Positions 54,119-63,588 are shown, counted from the first letter of the stretch. The stretch is 64,000 nt of DNA from Flammeovirgaceae bacterium UBA6059 (GCA_002435755.1 DIYH01000013.1:62001-126000), one strand, 5' to 3'. Notes: generated by a model from the sequence alone, not told the origin. A program made the numbers and translations.

Positions 54119-54134
54119 TTTAGATTTAACTAAA
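54119..54134 (-). promoter_or_regulatory. candidate DtxR/MntR operator
   Basis: TTTAG-ATTTAA-CTAAA, a perfect 5-bp inverted repeat with a 6-bp centre, lies 31-46 nt upstream of the regulator's ATG. The shape resembles MntR/IdeR boxes (TTTAGgnnnncCTAAA-like). Related half-sites TTTAG occur at 54098-54102 and 54170-54175. Autoregulation of the metal operon is inferred. Confidence 0.5.
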
Positions 54135-54502
54135 AATATTTTTCATTCTAATGATACGTGTACGGATAAGTTTAGTTAAATCGGCGTATGCGTAGGTGCT
54201 ACCGTAACTCATGGATTATTACGAAAAAATACCTCTAACCGTACCAAATATTGTTTGGTATGAGTGTATAATTAATTGATTAACAGGTCAATGAAAGGCC
54301 TATATTAAAGTATATTCGGGTTGTTTTAATCTCGTTGGTATCATTAGAAGAAGTGTAATATCTGATCCATTAGTACTGTTTTTATCGGTATGATTATGAT
54401 ATTAAAGCCTTATTTGTTTGTTTTCAATTTTGAATTCAACCGACGCTTTATAGCCTGAAAAACTAAGGTTTGTGAACACCCGGTTGATCCCAACTAGGAA
54501 CT
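54135..54502. other. intergenic region between the metal operon and dapD
   Basis: About 370 bp, AT-rich, no ORF of interest. It contains a perfect 7-bp inverted repeat TACCAAA-TATTG-TTTGGTA (54242-54260) without a T-run. It should contain the dapD promoter, but no clear TAnnTTTG element with correct spacing was found (TAAGGTTTG near 54463 has one extra base). Confidence 0.5.
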
Positions 54503-55315
54503 ATGGAGCTAAGAGAAACGATTGAAAATGCCTGGGAAGACAGGACACGTCTTGACGATAAGGAAACCAGAATAGCGATCAAAACAATTGTGGATGATTT
54601 GGATAGTGGAAGCCTAAGGGTCGCGGAAAAAATAGATGGTCAATGGCAGGTAAATGAATGGGTCAAGAAGGCCGTGATCCTGTATTTCCCAATTATGAAA
54701 ATGCAGACCATTGAGGTTGGACCTTTTGAGTTTCATGATAAGATCAAGCTTAAAACTGGCTATGAACAACTCGGTGTTCGTGTGGTTCCGCATGCGGTAG
54801 CACGGTATGGAAGTTTCATAGAAAAGGGTGCTATCTTAATGCCATCTTATGTCAACATTGGTGCCTGGGTTGGTAAGGGTACCATGGTGGATACATGGGC
54901 GACTGTCGGTAGTTGCGCTCAAATTGGTGAGGGGGTTCACTTGAGTGGAGGAGTAGGAATAGGCGGTGTACTAGAACCTGTTCAGGCAGCTCCAGTGATC
55001 GTTGAGGACAATGCTTTTATTGGGTCGCGATGCATCATCGTAGAGGGTGTTAGGATTGGAGCTGAAGCTGTGCTTGGAGCAAATGTGACACTTACGGCCA
55101 GCTCGAAGATCATTGATGTTACTGGTGATCAGCCCGTTGAGCATAAGGGTTTTGTTCCTGAGAGATCTGTAGTGATACCTGGCTCATTTACCAAGAAATT
55201 TCCTGCAGGAGACTACCAGGTTCCTTGTGCACTTATCATTGGAAAAAGAAAAGAAAGTACCGACAAAAAGACATCTTTGAACGACGCTTTACGTGATAAT
55301 AGCGTAGCAGTCTAA
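54503..55315 (+). CDS. dapD: 2,3,4,5-tetrahydropyridine-2,6-dicarboxylate N-succinyltransferase
   Basis: 270 residues, ATG at 54503. N-terminal helical domain (LRETIENAWEDRTRLDDK, VAEKIDGQWQVNEWVKKAVI), then a left-handed beta-helix (VNIGAWVGKGTMVDTWATVG, SCAQIGEGVHLSGGVGIGGV, EPVQAAPVIVEDNAFIGSRC) and a C-terminal tail. These are diagnostic DapD motifs. It converts tetrahydrodipicolinate and succinyl-CoA to N-succinyl-2-amino-6-ketopimelate in lysine and meso-diaminopimelate synthesis. Cytoplasmic trimer. The exported hydrolase gene follows after 10 nt. Confidence 0.95.
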   Translation: MELRETIENAWEDRTRLDDKETRIAIKTIVDDLDSGSLRVAEKIDGQWQVNEWVKKAVILYFPIMKMQTIEVGPFEFHDKIKLKTGYEQLGVRVVPHAVARYGSFIEKGAILMPSYVNIGAWVGKGTMVDTWATVGSCAQIGEGVHLSGGVGIGGVLEPVQAAPVIVEDNAFIGSRCIIVEGVRIGAEAVLGANVTLTASSKIIDVTGDQPVEHKGFVPERSVVIPGSFTKKFPAGDYQVPCALIIGKRKESTDKKTSLNDALRDNSVAV

Positions 55316-55325
55316 TGAAGATAAG

Positions 55326-56075
55326 ATGAAAAGTTCAGGCATATTATTTACAATTTTATTCACAGCCATATTCCATTTCACTGAGGGACAGACATTGACT
55401 AAGATCAAGTCCGGGGACGGTATAGAAATCACGGCTGACCTCTATCAAATGCATCCCGACTCTTCGGACTTCATTGTCCTTTTTCACCAGGCTGGATGGA
55501 GTAGAGGTGAGTATCTTGAAATCGCCCCTAAGCTCAATGCCCGGGGATACAATTGCATAGCTGTTGATCAGCGATCTGGTAATGCGGTGAACGGTGTAAG
55601 CAATACGACCTACCAGAATGCTACCAGAGCAATGAAGGAAACCAAATATCTGGACGCCTATCAGGATATTGAGGCTGTAGTGGAGCATGTCAGAAATAAC
55701 TATGCCAAGGGACGATTGATCGTATGGGGTAGCTCTTATAGTAGCTCGCTAGTGCTTAGATATGCTGGAGAGAATGGAGACATGATCGATGCTGCTTTAG
55801 CTTTTTCTCCCGGAGAATACTTTAAAAATTTTGGGAAGCCCGCAGACTATATTCAGTCTTTTGCTACTTCAATTGAAGACCCTGTTTTCATTACCAGTGC
55901 GCGCAATGAGAAGAGTAATTGGTGGTCAATTTATGAGGCAATCCCTGGTGAGAGCAAGTCTTACTTCCTACCGGAATCTTTGGGCAACCACGGGTCACGC
56001 GCCTTATGGCAAAAGTTTACAGATCACAGAGCTTATTGGGAGGCGGTTGACTCTTTTCTCAGTGACTTGCCTTAG
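55326..56075 (+). CDS. exported alpha/beta hydrolase
   Basis: 249 residues. Signal peptide (SSGILFTILFTAIFHFTEGQ), then an alpha/beta-hydrolase fold of the dienelactone-hydrolase/esterase type: IVLFHQAGWSRGEY (oxyanion HQAG), NCIAVDQRSG, nucleophile elbow VWGSSYSSSLVLRYA, a likely catalytic Asp in the VFITSARNEKSN strand-loop region (Asp not obvious) and His in LGNHGSRALW. Periplasmic or secreted. Substrate unknown. 10 nt after dapD, so probably co-transcribed with it, although a biosynthetic link is not apparent. Confidence 0.82.
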   Translation: MKSSGILFTILFTAIFHFTEGQTLTKIKSGDGIEITADLYQMHPDSSDFIVLFHQAGWSRGEYLEIAPKLNARGYNCIAVDQRSGNAVNGVSNTTYQNATRAMKETKYLDAYQDIEAVVEHVRNNYAKGRLIVWGSSYSSSLVLRYAGENGDMIDAALAFSPGEYFKNFGKPADYIQSFATSIEDPVFITSARNEKSNWWSIYEAIPGESKSYFLPESLGNHGSRALWQKFTDHRAYWEAVDSFLSDLP

Positions 56076-56125
56076 TTATCTCCCGTTTATCTACTTTTGC
56101 CGCTTTCAAAAATGAAAGGGTAGTT

Positions 56126-56716
56126 ATGAAGAGTCTTTGTTGGTCGTTGGTGCTGTTGACGCTGTGGAGTTGCTCCAATGAGGATGCAATTATCGGGGAC
56201 AGGTATTTTGCAGACGGTCAGTACCAAAAAGCGATCGATGCTTACACGGAGTACGTAAAGCTCAACCCTACAAGTGTAAAGTCTATTTATAATCGTGGTA
56301 GGGCGTATGAAGAACTTGGTCAATACGATAAAGCCTTCCAGGACTGGTCAAAAGTGATAGAGCTAGACAAGAAGAATACTAATGCACTCTTGAGTCTTTC
56401 AACCCACTACTACCGTAACGAACGATACGATCAGGCCGCTTACCAGGCAGGTTTGGCCATTGAGATCAACCCACAACTTGCTGACGCACATTTCTGGAGA
56501 GGACGGGCGCTACACCAGCAAGGCATTTTTCAAGATGCACTCAATGCTTACAACAGCGCCATTTCGTTAAATGATAACAATGGAGAGTTCTATCTCTATC
56601 GGGGAGCTATTTACATTCAATTCAAGAACTCTTCGAAGGCTTGCAGTGATTTCAGACTGGCCAGTAACCTGGAAGTAGCTGATGCCAGAGACGCGATTGG
56701 CAAGTATTGCCGGTAG
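56126..56716 (+). CDS. tetratricopeptide repeat lipoprotein
   Basis: 196 residues. Lipoprotein signal SLCWSLVLLTLWSCSN (lipid on the Cys at about 15). Four or five TPR units follow: GDRYFADGQYQKAIDAYTEY, NRGRAYEELGQYDKAFQDWS, LSTHYYRNERYDQAAYQAGL, WRGRALHQQGIFQDALNAYN and YRGAIYIQFKNSSKACSDFR. Predicted to be a membrane-anchored protein-interaction scaffold, partner unknown. It may extend the dapD-hydrolase transcript (50-nt gap). Its 3' end faces the nuclease gene. Confidence 0.85.
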   Translation: MKSLCWSLVLLTLWSCSNEDAIIGDRYFADGQYQKAIDAYTEYVKLNPTSVKSIYNRGRAYEELGQYDKAFQDWSKVIELDKKNTNALLSLSTHYYRNERYDQAAYQAGLAIEINPQLADAHFWRGRALHQQGIFQDALNAYNSAISLNDNNGEFYLYRGAIYIQFKNSSKACSDFRLASNLEVADARDAIGKYCR

Positions 56717-56731
56717 GTAGCAAACCTCAGA

Positions 56732-57760
56732 CTAATCCCAGGCAGAGAAATCTGAAGTTGACTCTAGTCGTTCTTCCAGTTCATCTGGAATGATTGGAAA
56801 TAAGTCAAGCCCGGCTTGCTTTTCAATAGCATCCAGCGAAACGACGTAATCTTCTATTTCCTCATTTGACTTTGTGTTAGGCATGATAAAACCTATGGCC
56901 TTGACCTCTGGTGGAGAGATGTCAAGAATGGCTTTGTAGTAGGAGGTGGGTATAGCCACCTTGTTTTTGCCTACTGTTGCTACCTTGCCACGGTAGAGCG
57001 GTCCTACCACGACGTATAGCTCATTGTGTTCTATCGCCCAGTCACGCACCTGCTCTTCGAGTTGTTTCCAGATCCCACGGTTAAAGCCAGGCGTTTGAGG
57101 GCTCATATTACTCATATAAAATGATTCTTTCATTGTTTCTAGCGACCATGCAAAGTCTGCCGCTGGGGCGAGGTGCCCCCGATCATAACCTGTGCCTTTA
57201 TAGTCAGCAAGACTGGCAGAACCTGTAGCGACCATTGGGTCTTCTTTGAAGTTGTCCGTTCGCTTCACCTTATCTCCACTCAATTGACCTTTGGTGAGTT
57301 TGTAAGCGACCCAGGAAGGTTGTTCACGCTTCTCATTGTAGCAAAGTGTATAAGCCGTATGTTCTACGATCTGATCGTCACCACTATAAGCAGGCCAGGC
57401 AAAATCAAAACTGGCAGTGTAATAGTAGGCATTGGGCTCATCGTTTTCCGGTAGGTCAGTATTACGCTCTATTCGCTCTTTGACAGGTTCATCCTTCTGG
57501 GCAAGTTCACTCTTCGGTGTTGATGGTGTAGGTTGTGTTGGTTTAGCCACTTCACTGACAGGCTCAGTTGCCTTCTGTGTAGGCTCGACGTTTCCAATGG
57601 TGTAGAATGATGCTACCGCAATAATGGCCAGTAGTACAAGTAAGAACGCTAGTGCGCCGGTGTTAGGAGAGCTCTTACCTTTGGCTGCTTTGCTCTGCTT
57701 TCTTGGAGCCGCTTTTTTCTTGGCTGCTGGCTTTCTACCGGTAGATTTCTTTTGGGCCAT
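56732..57760 (-). CDS. membrane-anchored DNA/RNA non-specific endonuclease (NUC1/EndA family)
   Basis: 342 residues. The N-terminal 35 residues are a histone-H1-like Lys/Ala tail (TGRKPAAKKKAAPRKQSKAA) followed by one transmembrane helix (ALAFLLVLLAIIAVASFYTI), then a Pro/Thr/Glu linker to about 105. The nuclease domain has the catalytic DRGH motif in GTGYDRGHLAPAADF, the SNMSPQTPGFNRGIWKQLEE metal-binding Asn segment and VVVGPLYRG. It cleaves DNA and RNA with a Mg-dependent beta-beta-alpha-metal site. The topology puts the tail in the cytoplasm and the enzyme outside. A nutrient, DNA-uptake or defence role is open. Confidence 0.87.
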   Translation of the reverse strand: MAQKKSTGRKPAAKKKAAPRKQSKAAKGKSSPNTGALAFLLVLLAIIAVASFYTIGNVEPTQKATEPVSEVAKPTQPTPSTPKSELAQKDEPVKERIERNTDLPENDEPNAYYYTASFDFAWPAYSGDDQIVEHTAYTLCYNEKREQPSWVAYKLTKGQLSGDKVKRTDNFKEDPMVATGSASLADYKGTGYDRGHLAPAADFAWSLETMKESFYMSNMSPQTPGFNRGIWKQLEEQVRDWAIEHNELYVVVGPLYRGKVATVGKNKVAIPTSYYKAILDISPPEVKAIGFIMPNTKSNEEIEDYVVSLDAIEKQAGLDLFPIIPDELEERLESTSDFSAWD

Positions 57761-57764
57761 TCGC

Positions 57765-58652
57765 TTATCTAAAAGTTTTTGCTACAATAAGGTCTTTCGT
57801 TCCGTGACTATAATCGTAAAAACCTCTTCCACCTTTTACTCCCATATCACCTGCCTGCACCATATTGACCAGCAATGGGCAAGGAGCATACTTTGGATTA
57901 CCAAAACCATCGTGGAGTACCTTCATGATAGACAGACAGACGTCTAATCCAATAAAGTCAGCAAGTTGAAGAGGTCCCATCGGATGTGCCATGCCAAGCT
58001 TCATGACCGTGTCAATTTCCATCACACCAGCCACCCTTTCATAAAGCGTATAGATAGCTTCATTGATCATTGGCATTAGGATACGGTTAGCTACAAATCC
58101 AGGATAATCATTGACCTCAACAGGTACTTTGCCAAGTTGCTCGGATAATTTCATGATCTGGTCTGTGACGTCATCAGAAGTAGCGTATCCGCGAATGACT
58201 TCCACTAGTTTCATTACAGGTACTGGATTCATGAAGTGCATACCAATTACATGTTCAGGTCGGTTAGTGACCGAGGCAATTTTGGTGATGGATATTGAGG
58301 AGGTATTTGTGGCTAGTACAGCTTTTTCCGGAGCTGCAGCATCGATTGTTCTGAAAATAGATAGCTTCAGGTCAATATTCTCTGTGGCAGCTTCTACAAT
58401 CAAGTCGGCATTGGCAACACCTTCTTCAATCGAGGTGAGTGTAGAGATATTTGACAGGGTAGTGGCCTTTTGTTCCCCATTGATCAGTTCTTTTTTAACC
58501 TGTCGGTCCAGGTTCTTTCCTATAGTCGCCAGCGCTTTTTCTAAAGCCGGACCAGAGATGTCTATCAAAGTTACCTGGTGTCCATTTTGAGCAAATACAT
58601 GTGCAATACCATTGCCCATGGTTCCAGCGCCGATTACTGCGATCTTATCCAT
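57765..58652 (-). CDS. 3-hydroxyacyl-CoA (3-hydroxybutyryl-CoA) dehydrogenase
   Basis: 295 residues from ATG 58652, preceded by a good AAGGAAGG site; an in-frame TTG at 58685 adds 11 meaningless residues. NAD-binding GAGTMGNGIAHVFAQNGH, TNTSSISITKIASVTNRPEH, the catalytic His in IGMHFMNPVPVMKLVEVIRG, NDYPGFVANRILMPMINEAI and MKLGMAHPMGPLQLADFIGL are all present. It oxidises L-3-hydroxyacyl-CoA in fatty-acid oxidation or butyrate-type metabolism. Cytoplasmic. 4 nt upstream of the nuclease gene on the same strand, so the two may share a transcript. Confidence 0.93.
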   Translation of the reverse strand: MDKIAVIGAGTMGNGIAHVFAQNGHQVTLIDISGPALEKALATIGKNLDRQVKKELINGEQKATTLSNISTLTSIEEGVANADLIVEAATENIDLKLSIFRTIDAAAPEKAVLATNTSSISITKIASVTNRPEHVIGMHFMNPVPVMKLVEVIRGYATSDDVTDQIMKLSEQLGKVPVEVNDYPGFVANRILMPMINEAIYTLYERVAGVMEIDTVMKLGMAHPMGPLQLADFIGLDVCLSIMKVLHDGFGNPKYAPCPLLVNMVQAGDMGVKGGRGFYDYSHGTKDLIVAKTFR

Positions 58653-58816
58653 TCCTTCCTTTTTTGGGTTAATTGTTGCCCGCAAAAGTATATAGAAACA
58701 CCAGTAAGAATAGTCAGTTCAACGAAGGAAAGAAAACAATATTCAGATCAGTAAAGCTCCCTGGCTGTCAGCTGAAATGTCACCGGCGGATCAGGAGATC
58801 TACTGGTGGATCATAA

Positions 58817-61800
58817 TCATATTGCCTGATCAGCATCTTTAAAATTGATTTCAGGAAACTCATCAGCATACTCATCCTTAATGCGTTGCTTGAGCTCTTC
58901 CAGTTTTTGGAGTTGAACGTCCAGTTCATTTTTCAAACGTGTATGCAATTCATAGCTAGCCTTGGTTGGCTTGCCATCTGCACTTTCTACAAAATTGTTA
59001 AGCATCAGCAGTTTTGAGTGGATCTTGACAGGGTAATTAGTTAGGTCCTGGTAAGCTCCGGCCCTGAACTGTGCTATAGCATCCTCTATGCGCAGTAGTT
59101 GATCTTTGATAGCGGTAGCAGCAGCCTCTTTGTCAGGTCCGGCATTGGCTGATGAACTAGCATCTTCAACTTGGGTGCGAATGTCGCGAATCTCCATGAC
59201 TGCTCTTCTCAATCGGTTAATATCCTGGTTTACACTGTTGACCATAGCGAACTGTTCTTCGTAATCCGCCTGGGTGATATCGAGCCTTGGATCTTTGACA
59301 ATATCAAAACTCGCTTTATAAACCTTGTCATCCACTGTCAATCGCACCTCATATGTACCGGGAGGAGCAAGTGGCCCAATATCCTGACCATGGTGCGTAT
59401 TGTTTTCTAATTCGATGGGGCCGGGATAGCGCATGTCAGCCCACACAAATCGGTTTCCACCTTTTTCTACAGGCACCAAAACTTCCTTTTTACCCCTGGC
59501 GCTTCCACTTCTCATTTCATCGTTTTCTCCTTCTATTGATTCCTTCGAGACTGATGAGTAGGAATTGATCAATTCACCTTTACTATCGTAAAAAGCGATT
59601 TCTACCTCATTTTCTGGGGCTTCCTCAAAGTAGTAGTGTACCATTACTCCATTAGGCGGATTTTTACCATGCTCAGCAGGAGGGGACTGTACGGGGCGTA
59701 TAGCCGGTCTGCCGGAGGTGTTAGATCGCACTGTCACTCTTGGAGTGAAGAGGTGCACTTTATTCTTTTGCATCTCATCAGTGATTTGATGTAACAAGGT
59801 AAGATCGTCGAGTATCCAGATGCCCCGGCCGTGTGTCGCAGCTATGAGATCGTTTTGATTGACCTGCAGATCATGAATGGGCGTTTGGGGTAAGTTAAGC
59901 TGAAGAGATTGCCAATTCTCTCCATCGTTGAAAGAGACATACAGCCCAAACTCCGTACCCGCATAAAGCAGGCCAGGGCGGTTGGGATCTTCCCGGATCA
60001 TTCTTGTATAATGATTGTTGGGAATACCAGTCGTGATCTTTTTCCAGGTCTTACCATAATCTGAAGTTTTGTAGAGATAAGGTGCGAAATCGTCCTGACG
60101 GTATTTGGTACCGGCTATATACATAGTGCCTGCATCGTGTGCCGATGGCTCGACAACACAAATACGAAGTAAGTTGAAATCCTCATTGTCGGGAGTTACA
60201 TTTTCCCAGGTTACCCCAGCATCCCGGGAGATATGGATGTACCCATCATCAGAACCTGCCCAAAGCAGGCCTTTCTCCAGGGCTGACTCGTCTAGCGCGA
60301 ATACGGTAGCGTACCATTCCACGCCGGTATTATCTCGCTTGATTGGGCCCCAATCACTACCAATGGTAGGATCATCCAGTGTGGGTGTCTTCTCCATGGT
60401 TGTGCTATCATGTCTTGTGAGGTCGGGACTGATGATTTCCCAGGTATGCCCCTCATCCGTGCTTTTATGCACAAACTGTGAACCTGCATAGAGTACCTTC
60501 TTGTCATGCTTACTCATGATGATAGGGTAGGTCCACTGGACCCTAAGCGGTAGATCTGCTGAACCGTATCCATAATTGTCCTCAGGGGATAGCGAAATCT
60601 CCTTCCGAGTATTGTTTCTGATGTCAAACTTCATCATCCAGTGATGCTCACCGGCGAAGAAGACCGTAGGGTCGTCTTTGTCAAAGGCCAGGTAACCTGA
60701 TTCACCCCCACCAACGTTGTAATACTCCTGAGGGTAGATCATCCCAAAATCTGATTTGGAAGGTATGCTGATGGAGGAGTTGTCCTGCTGGTTGCTGTAG
60801 ACCCGATAAGGGTACTTGTTGTCCACCCATATGCGATAGATCTGTGCCGTAGACTGATTGTATATAGTAGACCAGCTTTTGCCTCCGTTGTAGGTGACTG
60901 TACCACCTCCGTCGTTTGCTTGTACCCAGTGCTGATTGTCAGTAGGATTAATCCATAGGTCATGATTATCGCCATGGGGTGTGCTAATCCTGGAGTAGGT
61001 CTCACCTCCATCTGTTGACTTCCACATTCCTATGTTCAGTACATACATCGTGTTGGCATCTACTGGATCAGCAAAGATGTGATGATAGTACCACGGACGC
61101 TGTGAGAGATTAGCTTTCTGACTGAGTAGTTGCCATGATGCACCTGCATTATCTGATCTGTAGACGCCAGTCTGGTTATCTTCAGCTTCTATGATAGCCC
61201 AAATTCTATTGGTGTTTGCTTGGGATAATGCGAGTCCTATCCTCCCTCTGTATTTTCCGGTAGGTAAGCCTGGGTTAAGCGTAATATTGGTCCACGTTTC
61301 TCCTCCATCTGTCGACTTATGAATACCACTGCCTTCACCGCCACTTCTTATCGCCCAAGGTTGTCGGCGTATTTCAAAGGTCGAAGCATAGAGTACATTA
61401 GGGTTGCGTTTGTTCATTTGAATGTTGACCGCACCTGCATCCTCATTCACATAGAGCACTTTTCGCCAGGATTGTCCTCCATCTATTGACTTGAAAACGC
61501 CCCTCTCTTCATTAGGTCCAAAAGCATGACCGATAGCTGCAACGAAAACTATATTAGGATTCCGAGGATGCACTACTATCTGACCTATGTGATAACTGTC
61601 CTTTAATCCCATATGCTCCCATGATTCTCCTCCATCCGTCGACTTATAGACTCCATCACCTGGAGCAGTGTTGCCCCGTAATGTGTGCTCACCCATTCCT
61701 ACATAGACCGTATTGACGTCACTTTCCGCTACCGCAATTGCTCCGACCGATCCGGTATTGAAAAAGCCATCAGACACATTATTCCAGTAGTGACCGCCGT

Positions 61801-62098
61801 CTGTGGTTTTGTAGACTCCACCACCTGTAGCACCCATATATCCAAGGAATCGATTAGAAACATGTCCTGCTACCGCCACCGACCGACCACCTCTGAATGG
61901 TCCAATATTCCTCCATTCAAGGGCTTTCATGATATCAGCGTTGAGATCAGTGTTACCAGCTACGTTCTGGTAAGTAGTTGGTGTAGGCTCTGGCTGGCTT
62001 GGAGTGTCTGGTGCCCCACAGCCGGTCTGAAGCAGTACTGAAAAAAGGAGTCCCACAGCGGACAATCGAATCAATGAATTTGTCAAGGTTGGTCGCAT
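58817..62098 (-). CDS. BNR/VPS10-type beta-propeller lipoprotein (glycosyl-hydrolase-like)
   Basis: 1093 residues from ATG 62098 (MRPTLTNSLIRLSAVGLLFS, lipobox LLQTGC); an upstream in-frame ATG at 62200 would hide the signal. Many BNR/Asp-box repeats (GVYKTTDGGHYWNNV, GVYKSTDGGESWEHM, GVFKSIDGGQSWRKV, GIHKSTDGGETWTNI) form one or two sortilin/VPS10-like propellers (about 70-750). A C-terminal region of about 300 residues (APPGTYEVRLTVDDKVYKAS and long helices) follows. Such proteins are common in Bacteroidota and Acidobacteriota and are often labelled glycosyl hydrolase, but the enzymatic role is unproven. Divergent from the TlpA-like gene with 44 nt between them. Confidence 0.87.
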   Translation of the reverse strand: MRPTLTNSLIRLSAVGLLFSVLLQTGCGAPDTPSQPEPTPTTYQNVAGNTDLNADIMKALEWRNIGPFRGGRSVAVAGHVSNRFLGYMGATGGGVYKTTDGGHYWNNVSDGFFNTGSVGAIAVAESDVNTVYVGMGEHTLRGNTAPGDGVYKSTDGGESWEHMGLKDSYHIGQIVVHPRNPNIVFVAAIGHAFGPNEERGVFKSIDGGQSWRKVLYVNEDAGAVNIQMNKRNPNVLYASTFEIRRQPWAIRSGGEGSGIHKSTDGGETWTNITLNPGLPTGKYRGRIGLALSQANTNRIWAIIEAEDNQTGVYRSDNAGASWQLLSQKANLSQRPWYYHHIFADPVDANTMYVLNIGMWKSTDGGETYSRISTPHGDNHDLWINPTDNQHWVQANDGGGTVTYNGGKSWSTIYNQSTAQIYRIWVDNKYPYRVYSNQQDNSSISIPSKSDFGMIYPQEYYNVGGGESGYLAFDKDDPTVFFAGEHHWMMKFDIRNNTRKEISLSPEDNYGYGSADLPLRVQWTYPIIMSKHDKKVLYAGSQFVHKSTDEGHTWEIISPDLTRHDSTTMEKTPTLDDPTIGSDWGPIKRDNTGVEWYATVFALDESALEKGLLWAGSDDGYIHISRDAGVTWENVTPDNEDFNLLRICVVEPSAHDAGTMYIAGTKYRQDDFAPYLYKTSDYGKTWKKITTGIPNNHYTRMIREDPNRPGLLYAGTEFGLYVSFNDGENWQSLQLNLPQTPIHDLQVNQNDLIAATHGRGIWILDDLTLLHQITDEMQKNKVHLFTPRVTVRSNTSGRPAIRPVQSPPAEHGKNPPNGVMVHYYFEEAPENEVEIAFYDSKGELINSYSSVSKESIEGENDEMRSGSARGKKEVLVPVEKGGNRFVWADMRYPGPIELENNTHHGQDIGPLAPPGTYEVRLTVDDKVYKASFDIVKDPRLDITQADYEEQFAMVNSVNQDINRLRRAVMEIRDIRTQVEDASSSANAGPDKEAAATAIKDQLLRIEDAIAQFRAGAYQDLTNYPVKIHSKLLMLNNFVESADGKPTKASYELHTRLKNELDVQLQKLEELKQRIKDEYADEFPEINFKDADQAI

Positions 62099-62114
62099 AC
62101 TTTGTTTAGTTTTG
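62089..62114 (+). promoter_or_regulatory. candidate Bacteroidota-type promoter of the TlpA-like gene
   Basis: TAGTTTTG (62107-62114) matches TAnnTTTG. TTG (62089-62091) lies 15 nt upstream, slightly short spacing for the -33 element. The predicted leader to ATG 62143 is about 22 nt. It overlaps the start of the divergent BNR gene. Confidence 0.3.
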
Positions 62115-62142
62115 ACGTTGGTACAGGAAAATAAAAGGAATA

Positions 62143-63588
62143 ATGAAGCCAGACATTCAGTATTTGACGAGCGGTGGTACACAGAAGCTTTTGAGAGCAT
62201 TTGTTCTGATCATGATTCTCGGAAATCCATACTTTCTGGTAGGTCAGGGCTATAATCTTACATTTGAGGTCGAGGGACTACCTGCGGGGGAGATATATCT
62301 GGGATACCATTTTGGAGACCAGCGATACCTTCAGGATACTGCTCAGGTTTCGGCTGATGGAAAGGTGAACTTCCTAGGCGATGAACCGCTTAAGTCAGGT
62401 ATCTATTTCCTGTACAATACCCAATACTATTTCGAATTCATCGCCGGAGAGAATGAATTCAGCTTGAAGACAACCAAAGATGGCGCTTATGGATCACTTG
62501 AGATCGAAGGCTCCACAGAGAATGAGATCTTCAAGCAATTTCAACTTGGTATGATAGGCATTCAACAAAAGAAGCAGGAGTTAACGGCCAGCTTGGAGGA
62601 GGTCGCTACCAGAGAGGATAGTGCTGCTATTTTCGATCAGATCCGGTCACTTGACACAGAAGCCTCTGAGTTCCGAAAGGGCTTGGCAAAGGCCAATGAA
62701 GGAAGCTATGTTTCTGAGATCATCTATCTGATGGAGCGTCCTGAGGTACCTGGTTTTGAAGAGATTGAAGATGAGGCTGAGTTAGCAAGGACCAGATATC
62801 AATATTACAAGGACCATTATTTTGATAATATCAATTTATCCAACCCAGCATTGTTGAGAACGCCTGTACTACTCAAAGCTGTGAATGAGTACTTCGATGA
62901 AGTGATTTTCCAGCATCCTGATACGATCAATGCTGAGATAGATCACCTGGTAAGCCTTGTGGAGGGTGATGCAGAGTCCTATCGTTTTTGGATGGTTAAG
63001 CTGTTTACCAAGTATCAGCAATCGACTATTATGGGTATGGATGCAGTGATGATCTATCTTGCTGAGAAGTACTATCTGTCAGGAAGAGTAGACTGGGTGG
63101 ATCAGGAATCGATGGACAAACTCAGAGATGAGGTGACCTTCATAAAACCCAATCTGTTAGGAAAAAATGCCCCGTCTTTAAGAGTACTTGATACGCTAGA
63201 TCGACCTTTGGATTTAAGAGATGTTAAGGCTGATTATACCATTTTGTATTTTTATGATCCGGATTGTGGACACTGTAAGAAGAAGACCCCTGTCTTGCTT
63301 GATCTCTACCACGGACTTAAGTCAGAAGGAGTGGAGGTAATGGCCGTATGTACCGTTACCGATACCGAAAAATGGAAAAAGTATATCAATGAAATAGGCC
63401 TGGATTGGATCAATGCTGCTGATCCTTATTATAGAAGTAACTTCAGAAGAGATTACAATGTCCGCAGCACGCCGACGATATTTGTGGTTGACAAAGACAA
63501 AAAGATCATTGCTAAGAAGTTGGATGTGGACCAGCTCGCAGATTTCATCCAACAGCATCGAGCGCGAAGCAACGCGTCAAGTGATTAG
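62143..63588 (+). CDS. TlpA-like thioredoxin family protein with DUF4369-type N-terminus
   Basis: 481 residues, ATG at 62143. Signal peptide (AFVLIMILGNPYFLVGQ, about 19-35). Then a DUF4369-like beta domain (NLTFEVEGLPAGEIYLGY, about 38-150), a helical DUF5106-type region (150-330) and a redoxin/TlpA domain (about 340-480) with active site DPDCGHCKKKTP (CGHC) and cis-Pro in VRSTPTIFVVDKD. Periplasmic thiol-disulfide oxidoreductase of the Bacteroidota type. Its stop overlaps the ACMSD-like gene stop on the other strand by 4 nt. Confidence 0.9.
   Translation: MKPDIQYLTSGGTQKLLRAFVLIMILGNPYFLVGQGYNLTFEVEGLPAGEIYLGYHFGDQRYLQDTAQVSADGKVNFLGDEPLKSGIYFLYNTQYYFEFIAGENEFSLKTTKDGAYGSLEIEGSTENEIFKQFQLGMIGIQQKKQELTASLEEVATREDSAAIFDQIRSLDTEASEFRKGLAKANEGSYVSEIIYLMERPEVPGFEEIEDEAELARTRYQYYKDHYFDNINLSNPALLRTPVLLKAVNEYFDEVIFQHPDTINAEIDHLVSLVEGDAESYRFWMVKLFTKYQQSTIMGMDAVMIYLAEKYYLSGRVDWVDQESMDKLRDEVTFIKPNLLGKNAPSLRVLDTLDRPLDLRDVKADYTILYFYDPDCGHCKKKTPVLLDLYHGLKSEGVEVMAVCTVTDTEKWKKYINEIGLDWINAADPYYRSNFRRDYNVRSTPTIFVVDKDKKIIAKKLDVDQLADFIQQHRARSNASSD

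Noticed and set aside
56732..57760. Nuclease region as a toxin-immunity or defence system
   Set aside because: No immunity gene, T9SS or T6SS signal, or defence partner is adjacent. The neighbours are metabolic.
62099..62200. 34-residue N-terminal extension of the BNR lipoprotein
   Set aside because: The lipoprotein signal begins at ATG 62098. The extension overlaps the divergent TlpA-like gene.
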